11,907 bases of DNA. Source: Phycisphaerae bacterium (GTDB taxonomy: Bacteria > Planctomycetota > Phycisphaerae > Sedimentisphaerales > SG8-4). The stretch covers positions 1-11,907 of the forward strand of contig JAUVYQ010000081.1 of NCBI GenBank assembly GCA_030603035.1, written 5' to 3'. Each line of letters opens with the position of its first letter. Position 1 is the stretch's first letter. The notes beneath the pieces are model-generated. The model searched no databases and was not told the DNA's origin. It was given only the letters and a program-made list of their open reading frames with translations. Shown here piece by piece: positions 5,448 to 11,907 of the stretch. A program made the position numbers and the translations under genes.

Positions 5448-6734
5448 ATGAAGGGACAAATCTTTCTGATTATGGGGGTGGTTGCGTTTGTCTTCATACC
5501 GTCTGTCCGGGCTTCGCAGCAGCCAGGCGATGCGAACAGTCTGGCGAATCTTCAGGATTACTTACGTTATGCTGCGCTTCATAACGCCGGTCTTAAGGCT
5601 GCGGTTGAGCAGTGGAGAGCGGCGAAAAAACAAATCCCTCAGGCTCAGGCATTGCCGGACCCTAAATTTACCTATGGGTATTTTATTAATGAGGTCGAGA
5701 CGCGGGTTGGGCCGCAGAAGCAAAAGTTCGGCATAATGCAGGTTTTTCCGTGGTTCGGCAAGATTAAGGCAAGGACGGACACTGCCGCGGCGGCTGCAGA
5801 AGCTGCCCGGAAGCGCTACGAGGCGGCAAAGTTAAAGCTGTTTTTCGAAGTGAAAGAGGCGTTTTATGAATATACATATTTGGCGAGTGCAGTTGAGATA
5901 GCGAGGGAAAATCTTGAGCTCATCAAGCATTTTGAAGAAGTTGCGCGAATCAAATATATTGCAGCGGCGGCAGGCCACCCTGACGTGATACGTGCACAGG
6001 TGGAACTGGCCAAGCTGGAAGACCACCTGGAGGCTCTTGAGGATTTGAGAAGACCGGTCGCGGCCAGGCTTAATGCGGTTCTTAACCGGCCAACTGCCGC
6101 CAGGCTGGATTGGCCTAAAAAGCAAGAGTTTCAGCAAGTTCATTTGGATAGGTCACAAATGATAGAGATGTTGAAAGACAGGAATCCGGAACTTGCCGGT
6201 CTGGACTGGGAAGTTGAGGCAGCAAAAAAGAGGGTTGAACTGGCGAAAAAGAAATTTTACCCGGATATTGGGGTGGGAGTGGACTGGATTCAAACCGATG
6301 GAGCGATTTCTTCGGGTGTAAGTGGTAGCGGCGAGGACCCGGTAATTTTGATGTTCTCGATGAATTTGCCATTATGGCGAAACAGCTACAAAGCTGCGGA
6401 GCGACAGGCCAAAGCCAATGTAAGAAAAATCACACAGCAAAAAATAGATACTGAAAACAATATCCTGGCGAAAGCCGTGCAGGTATTATACAATTTTGAG
6501 GACAGCACAAGAAAGACACACTTGTATGGGGATATTCTGGTCTCGAAGGCCGAGGAGCTCGTCCAGGCTTCGGAAACAGCATATAAGGCGGGGACAGTAG
6601 ATTTTCTAAGCCTCATAGATGCTCAGCAAATGCTGCTCAGGTATCAGCTGGCGTATGAGAGAGCCGTAACCGACAACCAGCAGAAGCTGGCTGAACTGGA
6701 GATGTTAGTGGGAATGAATTTGGGAACGAAATAA
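5448..6734 (+). CDS. TolC/CusC-family outer membrane efflux protein
   Basis: The 428-residue precursor has a cleavable signal peptide (about residues 1-22, ending VRAS). It is followed by two related halves of long amphipathic helices (AALHNAGLKAAVEQWRAA near 42-59; later MLKDRNPELAGLDWEVEAA), as in outer membrane factors of the TolC family. Strand-like GYFINE and GVGVDW regions would form the beta-barrel. The segment LPDPKFTYGYF is typical of metal-efflux members of the CusC/CzcC type. A trimer would give the outer membrane duct for the CusBA pump. There is no N-terminal lipobox, unlike Escherichia coli CusC. It has a strong Shine-Dalgarno AAGGAG (5434-5439) 8 nt before ATG and lies 71 bp after csoR. 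Confidence 0.88.
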   Translation: MKGQIFLIMGVVAFVFIPSVRASQQPGDANSLANLQDYLRYAALHNAGLKAAVEQWRAAKKQIPQAQALPDPKFTYGYFINEVETRVGPQKQKFGIMQVFPWFGKIKARTDTAAAAAEAARKRYEAAKLKLFFEVKEAFYEYTYLASAVEIARENLELIKHFEEVARIKYIAAAAGHPDVIRAQVELAKLEDHLEALEDLRRPVAARLNAVLNRPTAARLDWPKKQEFQQVHLDRSQMIEMLKDRNPELAGLDWEVEAAKKRVELAKKKFYPDIGVGVDWIQTDGAISSGVSGSGEDPVILMFSMNLPLWRNSYKAAERQAKANVRKITQQKIDTENNILAKAVQVLYNFEDSTRKTHLYGDILVSKAEELVQASETAYKAGTVDFLSLIDAQQMLLRYQLAYERAVTDNQQKLAELEMLVGMNLGTK

Positions 6735-6767
6735 CAAAAGTGCACGTTTTAAATAAAAGAGGCTTTT

Positions 6768-8201
6768 ATGCAGAGTTCCAAATTGAAATCCTGGTTTAGC
6801 AAACCCAAGGTTAGGTTTGTAATAGCTGTAATTCTGGCTTTTGTGGCGGGATATATCATTCGGGGTCCTGGAAGCCAAAGGGGTTTATCTGATTCGGGCC
6901 AGCAGTCTGTTTCGCAAAAGTGGTACTGCTCGATGGATCCCCAGGTTATTGAAGACAAGCCTGGCAAGTGTCGGATTTGTGGGATGGACTTGATCCCGAT
7001 GCCACTTGACTTGGCCGCCAGCATAGGTCCTCGGGTATTGGTAGTCTCCGAAGAAGCGGCCAAACTTATGGAGATTGAGACTACGATGGTCGAGAGGAAG
7101 TTTGTTACAACCGAGATTCGGATGGTCGGCAAGATAGACTACGATGAGACGCGAGTTAAAAATATCACGGCGTGGTTGCCCGGCAGAAGCAGAATCGACC
7201 GCCTCTTTGTAGATTTTACTGGGATCACGGTCAAGAAAGGCGACCATATGGTCGAAGTCTACAGCCCTGAACTGATTAGCGCACAGGCTGAATTGCTTCT
7301 GTCCTCAACAAAATTGCTCGCCAGAGAGAAGCTGAGACTACTTGGTTTGACGGCCGAGCAGATTGAGCAGATTGAAAAGACAGGAAAACCGGTTGACCAT
7401 CTTACGATTTATGCTCCAATCGGCGGAGTGGTTGTTCACAAGAATGCCACCGAAGGTATGTACGTTACGGAGGGCAGCAAGCTTTATACGATTGCCGACC
7501 TTTCGCAACTGTGGGTCAAGCTGGACGCCTACGAATCTGACCTGTCGTGGCTGCAATACGGACAGGAAGTTGAATTTATGACCGAAGCCTATCCGGGTGA
7601 GGTTTTCAAAGGCAGGATTACTTTTATCGATCCCATGCTCAATGATAAAACACGAACCGTCAAGGTCAGAGTAAATGTCAGCAATACGGACGGCAGACTC
7701 AAGCCTGATATGTTTGTCAGGGCGGTGGTGCGAGCTAAAGTCGCTCAAGGTGGTATGGTAATGGCCCCTGAGATGGCGGGAAAATGGATTTGTCCGATGC
7801 ACCCGTCGGTGGTTAGGAACGATGCAGGACAGTGCGATATATGCGAAATGGATTTGGTTACAACCGAATCACTTGGCTATGTTAAAGCAGATTTGCCGGA
7901 TGAGGCACCCCTTGTCATTCCTGCTTCTGCAGCACTGGTAACAGGAAGAAAACTCGACCGTGCAGTTGTATACGTTCAAAAGCCGGATGCGGAAAAACCA
8001 ACCTTCGAGGGAAGAGAAATAGTGCTCGGCCCCAGAGCCGGGGATTATTACTTGGTTAAGGAAGGTCTGGCCGAAGGTGAAATCGTCGTAACTAACGGCA
8101 ACTTCAAGATTGATTCTGCTATGCAAATACAAGCCAAGCCGAGTATGATGAATCCAGAAGGCGAAAAAGCTCCAACTGGGCATCCTGGTCATAGTCATTG
8201 A
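6768..8201 (+). CDS. cusB: CusB-like RND periplasmic adaptor with two heavy-metal-binding domains
   Basis: The 477-residue adaptor starts with a membrane anchor or signal (about 17-32). A heavy-metal-binding domain at about 52-78 follows (WYCSMDP...CRICGMDL, cysteines 54, 68, 71). Next are the barrel-sandwich hybrid with a short alpha-hairpin (about 131-230) and a beta-barrel (about 245-325). A second metal domain lies at about 340-364 (WICPMHP...CDICEMDL, cysteines 342, 356, 359), then the membrane-proximal domain (about 380-455). The C-terminus is GHPGHSH. It should link CusA to the outer membrane channel and hand metal to the pump. Placing a second metal domain between the beta-barrel and membrane-proximal domains is unusual. 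It has a good ribosome site AAGAGG (6757-6762), 33 bp after the TolC-like gene. Confidence 0.9.
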   Translation: MQSSKLKSWFSKPKVRFVIAVILAFVAGYIIRGPGSQRGLSDSGQQSVSQKWYCSMDPQVIEDKPGKCRICGMDLIPMPLDLAASIGPRVLVVSEEAAKLMEIETTMVERKFVTTEIRMVGKIDYDETRVKNITAWLPGRSRIDRLFVDFTGITVKKGDHMVEVYSPELISAQAELLLSSTKLLAREKLRLLGLTAEQIEQIEKTGKPVDHLTIYAPIGGVVVHKNATEGMYVTEGSKLYTIADLSQLWVKLDAYESDLSWLQYGQEVEFMTEAYPGEVFKGRITFIDPMLNDKTRTVKVRVNVSNTDGRLKPDMFVRAVVRAKVAQGGMVMAPEMAGKWICPMHPSVVRNDAGQCDICEMDLVTTESLGYVKADLPDEAPLVIPASAALVTGRKLDRAVVYVQKPDAEKPTFEGREIVLGPRAGDYYLVKEGLAEGEIVVTNGNFKIDSAMQIQAKPSMMNPEGEKAPTGHPGHSH

Positions 8202-8249
8202 ATTGAAAAAAGTTTTATGAACCAAAATCTATTTTGAAAGGAAAACAAA

Positions 8250-8549
8250 ATGAAAAGCAAAAAGAAACAAGTTAAGATAATACTCCTGCTGGCAGGCCTC
8301 TTGTTGGTTGGCCTGTTTGTGCTGAATAGCTGCAAAAAATCGGAGCCTACCACACCGACAGAGCCCAATGAGGTGGTTTCGGCTGCAATCGAGCAGACTA
8401 TCTGCCCGATAATGGGAAACGCCATCAACAAGGATATTTTCACTGAGTATAAAGGCAAAAAGGTCTATTTCTGCTGCCCTGAGTGCAAAGAGAAGTTTGA
8501 GGCCAAGCCCGAAGAGTATATTGCCAAGCTGCCCCAGTTCAAAGAATAA
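8250..8549 (+). CDS. YHS-domain lipoprotein, probable periplasmic copper carrier
   Basis: The 99-residue precursor has a lipoprotein signal peptide ending in LNSC, so C28 would be lipidated. A low-complexity linker (SEPTTPTEPN) follows, then a YHS/TRASH-type metal domain from about residue 51: CPIMGNAINKD, YKGKKVYFCC, and PECKEKF with cysteines 52, 75, 76 and 79. YHS domains of this form occur in metal-handling proteins and fused to heavy-metal ATPases. Its place between the adaptor and pump genes suggests it binds Cu(I) in the periplasm and feeds the efflux complex, a job done in enterobacteria by CusF, which is absent here. AAAGGA (8237-8242) provides the ribosome site. Metal identity and transfer are inferred. 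Confidence 0.85.
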   Translation: MKSKKKQVKIILLLAGLLLVGLFVLNSCKKSEPTTPTEPNEVVSAAIEQTICPIMGNAINKDIFTEYKGKKVYFCCPECKEKFEAKPEEYIAKLPQFKE

Positions 8550-8568
8550 GAATTAGAAAAAGCAATCA

Positions 8569-11500
8569 ATGGATGAGCAGTTAAACAACCTCGACAGCCA
8601 ATCTGCCGGGTTGCTCAGCAAAATAATAGGCTTTTGCTTGAGCAATCGGCTTCTGGTGGTGATGCTGGTCCTGGCTGTAATTGGCTGGGGGGTTGTAGTT
8701 GCTCCGTTTGACTGGCAGCTTGGTCCTGTGCCGCGCGACCCTGTGCCGGTAGATGCAATCCCGGACATTGGCGAAAATCAGCAGATTGTTTTTACAAAGT
8801 GGCCCGGCAGAAGTCCGCAGGATGTGCAAGACCAGATCACATATCCTCTGACCGTAGTTTTGCGTGGTATCCCCAGGGTTAAAACAATCCGCAGCAGTTC
8901 GATGTTCGGATTTTCGAGCATATACATAATCTTTGATGAGGACGCCGGCTTCGACTGGTCGCGCGGGAAGATAATTGAGCGGCTGAACTCTCTGCCGATG
9001 GGCACTTTACCGCAGGGAGTAAGTCCTGCTTTGGGGCCTGACGCAACGGCACTCGGACAGGTATTCTGGTATACGCTGGAAGGATACGACAAGCAGGGCA
9101 GACCCACTGGCGGCTGGGACCTGCAGGAGCTTCGTTCTATTCAGGATTGGATCGTTCGAGATGCTCTGCAATTCGCTAAAGGTGTAGCAGAAGTTGCTTC
9201 AATCGGCGGCTTTGTCAAGGAATATCAAATCGACGCCGACCCCGATGCAATGCGGGCAGCCGGTGTCAGTCTTACTGAAGTTTTTGCAGCGATACGGGCA
9301 TCAAACATAGATGTCGGCGCCAGGACAATCGAAATAAACCGTGTTGAATATGTAGTTCGGGGAATCGGCTATATTAAGAGCGTTGCCGATATTGAAAACA
9401 CGGTGATAAAAGTTAATGACAACGTCCCGATACTGGTAAAGAATATCGCCAATGTAAGTTTAGGTCCCGCCTTGCGGCGCGGGGCGCTGGATAAGGAAGG
9501 GGCCGAGGCGGTCGGTGGCGTGGTTGTGGTCAGGTTTGGCGCAAATCCCCTGGAAGTTATAAAAAATGTAAAAAAGAAAATTGCCGAGATTGCACCGGGC
9601 TTACCTAAGAAAACTTTGTCGGACGGAACGGTCAGCCAGGTCAAAATAGTCCCATTTTATGACCGAACAGGCCTAATCTATGAAACCCTTGGGACCTTAA
9701 ATAGTGCCCTTGCTGAGGAAATCCTTGTTACAGTTATTGTCATAATAATTTTGCTCAGGCAAATCCGCAGTTCAATTCTGGTATCAGGATTATTACCGTT
9801 GGCAGTATTGATGTGTTTCATCGCGATGAAAGTCTTCGGCGTAGATGCCAACATTGTCGCATTGTCAGGCATTGCAATAGCGATTGGCACGATGGTGGAT
9901 ATGGGCATTGTGGTTTGCGAGAATATTGTTAACCATTTAACTGATGCAGGCGAACAACAATCACGCTTGAAGGTGATCTACAATGCCGTTACCGAGGTTG
10001 GTTCAGCCGTACTTACAGCCATAGCTACAACAGTTGTCGGATTCCTGCCGGTTTTTACAATGACCGGTGCGGAGGGCAAACTCTTCAAGCCTTTAGCTTA
10101 TACAAAAACATTTGCACTTTTTGCCTCTGTCATTGTTGCTCTGACTGTTATTCCGCCTTTGGCCTACCTGTTATACAAGAAGGGCAAAGCCAATACGAAA
10201 AAAAGATCGATCAAAATTGGCAAATTCAGTCTGCCGTCTGAGGTTGTAATTGCCTTTGTGGTCGCGATTGTTTTGGCGAAATACTGGCTGCCTTTAGGCC
10301 CGGACAGAGGGCTTTTACTCAACTTGATATTCGTGATAATACTTTTAGGCCTGGTCCTGTTTTTAATTTTCATGTTGCAAAGAAATTATGAACGTATGCT
10401 CAGATGGACTCTCGAGCACAGAGTAAAGTTTTTATGTGCACCTGTTATTTTGGTTATTTGCGGCGGTTTTATCTGGCGTGGTATGGGCAAGGAATTTATG
10501 CCGTCTTTGGATGAAGGCTCATTTCTGTATATGCCGACAACTATGCCGCACGCATCCATAGGTGAGGCCCTCGATGTGTTGGCGAAACTCGACACGGCTA
10601 TAAAGTCAATACCGGAAGTCGATACTGTGGTCGGCAAAATCGGCAGGGTTGAAAGCCCGCTTGACCCTGCACCGATTTCTATGGTCGAGACGGTCATCAA
10701 CTACAAGTCTAAATATAAGACCGACAAAAATGGGCGAATAATAACCGACGAAAAAGGCAAGGCTATTCGCCAATGGCGGGAACACATCAAGAGCCCCGAT
10801 GATATATGGAAGGAAATAGTCAAAGCAGCCCAACTGCCCGGCACAACCAGTGCGCCAAAGCTCCAGCCCATTGCCGCACGAATAGTAATGCTGCAAAGTG
10901 GGATGCGGGCACCGATGGGGGTCAAGATAAAGGGACCGGATCTTAAAACAATCGAAAAGGTTGGTTTGGAAATTGAAAGATTGCTCAAGGAAGTGCCTTC
11001 TGTTGATGCTTCGGCGGTCTTCGCCGACAGAATCATCGGAAAGCCCTATATTGAAATCCATATCAACAGAGTTGCTATTGCCCGATACGGCATAAAATTG
11101 GCTGATGTCCAGAACGTAATTGAGATAGCCATAGGCGGCAAGCCGATCACAACTACCGTTGAGGGCAGGGAGAGATATCCTGTCCGGGTAAGGTATATGC
11201 GAGAATTGCGGGACCAGTTGGAAACCCTCACCAGGATACTTGTGTCGGCTCCCGGTGGTGCACAAATACCCCTCGAGCAGATTGTTGAAATTGAGTATAT
11301 ACAAGGCCCGCAGGTCATAAAGAGCGAGGATACTTTTCTCGTTGGTTACGTTTTGTTTGACGCAAAAAAGGGCTACGCAGAAGTTGATGTGGTCCAGGAC
11401 TGTCAAAAGCATCTTGAATCGAAAATAGAAACAGATGAATTTGTTTTGCCGGAAGGTGTAAGTTTCATTTTTACAGGTACTTACGAAAGTCAGATTCGTT

Positions 11501-11907
11501 CGCAAAAAACTTTGATGCTTGTCGTCCCTGTTGCTCTGTTTATTATTTTTATGATTTTGTATTTCCAGTTCAAGTCGGTTTTAACAACACTGCTTGTCTT
11601 CAGCGGTATCTTTGTAGCCTGGGCAGGCGGCTTTATACTGCTTTGGCTTTATGGCCAGGATTGGTTCCTTAACCTTTCATTGTTTGGCGTCAATCTCAGA
11701 GAACTTTTTAACATCCATCAATATAATTTAAGTGTGGCAGTATGGGTGGGCTTCCTTGCATTGTTCGGCATTGCCTCGGATAACGGCGTAATCTTCGCAA
11801 CATATCTAAATCAGCGTTTCGACCGGGACAAACCCAGCTCAATCCAGGCGGTGCGTCAGGCAACTGTCACAGCTGCAATGCGAAGGGTAAGACCTGCACT
11901 GATGACA
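8569..11907 (+). CDS. cusA: CusA-like heavy-metal RND efflux pump, truncated at the window edge
   Basis: The frame is open from the ATG at 8569 to the last base (1113 codons, C-terminus missing). The first transmembrane helix is about 31-46, followed by the periplasmic pore segment VDAIPDIGENQQIV. TM4 carries the proton relay GIAIAIGTMVD...E, with D444 and E451 matching CusA D405 and E412. The three methionines that bind Cu(I)/Ag(I) in CusA (M573, M623, M672) correspond to M655 (LYMPTT), M705 (SMVETVIN) and M774 (VMLQSG), so the substrate is probably Cu(I)/Ag(I) rather than Zn/Co. It should be a trimeric inner-membrane proton antiporter. Compared with E. coli CusA it has an added hydrophobic pair (about 557-571 and 582-603) before TM7, a 20-residue insert between M705 and M774, and a longer late periplasmic loop. 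It starts 19 nt after the lipoprotein stop with a weak ribosome site. Confidence 0.92.
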   Translation, partial: MDEQLNNLDSQSAGLLSKIIGFCLSNRLLVVMLVLAVIGWGVVVAPFDWQLGPVPRDPVPVDAIPDIGENQQIVFTKWPGRSPQDVQDQITYPLTVVLRGIPRVKTIRSSSMFGFSSIYIIFDEDAGFDWSRGKIIERLNSLPMGTLPQGVSPALGPDATALGQVFWYTLEGYDKQGRPTGGWDLQELRSIQDWIVRDALQFAKGVAEVASIGGFVKEYQIDADPDAMRAAGVSLTEVFAAIRASNIDVGARTIEINRVEYVVRGIGYIKSVADIENTVIKVNDNVPILVKNIANVSLGPALRRGALDKEGAEAVGGVVVVRFGANPLEVIKNVKKKIAEIAPGLPKKTLSDGTVSQVKIVPFYDRTGLIYETLGTLNSALAEEILVTVIVIIILLRQIRSSILVSGLLPLAVLMCFIAMKVFGVDANIVALSGIAIAIGTMVDMGIVVCENIVNHLTDAGEQQSRLKVIYNAVTEVGSAVLTAIATTVVGFLPVFTMTGAEGKLFKPLAYTKTFALFASVIVALTVIPPLAYLLYKKGKANTKKRSIKIGKFSLPSEVVIAFVVAIVLAKYWLPLGPDRGLLLNLIFVIILLGLVLFLIFMLQRNYERMLRWTLEHRVKFLCAPVILVICGGFIWRGMGKEFMPSLDEGSFLYMPTTMPHASIGEALDVLAKLDTAIKSIPEVDTVVGKIGRVESPLDPAPISMVETVINYKSKYKTDKNGRIITDEKGKAIRQWREHIKSPDDIWKEIVKAAQLPGTTSAPKLQPIAARIVMLQSGMRAPMGVKIKGPDLKTIEKVGLEIERLLKEVPSVDASAVFADRIIGKPYIEIHINRVAIARYGIKLADVQNVIEIAIGGKPITTTVEGRERYPVRVRYMRELRDQLETLTRILVSAPGGAQIPLEQIVEIEYIQGPQVIKSEDTFLVGYVLFDAKKGYAEVDVVQDCQKHLESKIETDEFVLPEGVSFIFTGTYESQIRSQKTLMLVVPVALFIIFMILYFQFKSVLTTLLVFSGIFVAWAGGFILLWLYGQDWFLNLSLFGVNLRELFNIHQYNLSVAVWVGFLALFGIASDNGVIFATYLNQRFDRDKPSSIQAVRQATVTAAMRRVRPALMT

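Noticed and set aside
7338..7802. 154-codon minus-strand ORF
   Set aside because: It is a shadow of the CusB-like adaptor; the plus frame has all the domain signatures.
10606..11505. 299-codon open frame on the minus strand
   Set aside because: It lies wholly antisense to the cusA reading frame, which has clear family motifs on the plus strand. The antisense product is Cys- and Tyr-rich without family character.

Overview
The window looks like a chromosomal stretch from a Gram-negative-type bacterium. It has an outer-membrane efflux protein, a signal-anchored RND adaptor and a lipoprotein. Taxonomy is inferred: a eukaryotic-like Ser/Thr kinase beside a metallophosphoesterase, moderate GC and intergenic spacers full of small palindromic and AT-rich repeats would suit a planctomycete (Phycisphaerae-like) or a related lineage. 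No marker gene proves this.

Left part (1-882): a possible gene start running off the left edge on the minus strand, then two short unrecognised plus-strand ORFs that share one reading frame and are separated by a single TAG. A spacer with a compact REP-like palindrome follows.

Minus-strand block (3996-883): a PknB-like kinase overlaps a calcineurin-like phosphoesterase by 20 bp. After an AT-rich repeat spacer comes a membrane GT2 glycosyltransferase of the ceramide-glucosyltransferase/HpnI type. The glycosyltransferase carries a 58-bp palindromic element inserted in frame, flanked by a 5-bp direct repeat; it adds exactly 21 codons.

Centre (3997-4948): a 400-base non-coding spacer with a good sigma70-type promoter leads into a tRNA-Asn neighbourhood. 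It holds a 90-nt tRNA-Asn-like sequence whose anticodon arm is disrupted by a hairpin, an intact tRNA-Asn(GTT), a GIY-YIG endonuclease gene starting 3 nt after the tRNA, and a third, 5'-truncated tRNA-like copy in which the GIY-YIG ORF ends. The first and third copies share 57 of 58 bases, including the hairpin. This looks like a small tRNA-linked selfish element and the scar of an earlier copy, and is the most unusual feature here.

Right part (5036-11907, plus strand): a copper/silver efflux operon. A CsoR-type repressor sits behind an operator that overlaps its own promoter. It is followed by a TolC/CusC-like outer membrane protein, a CusB-like adaptor with two heavy-metal-binding domains, a YHS-domain lipoprotein, and a CusA-like RND pump cut off by the window edge. 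Cu(I) release from CsoR should open the operon. The lipoprotein and adaptor metal sites would collect periplasmic metal, and CusA with the outer membrane channel would expel it.
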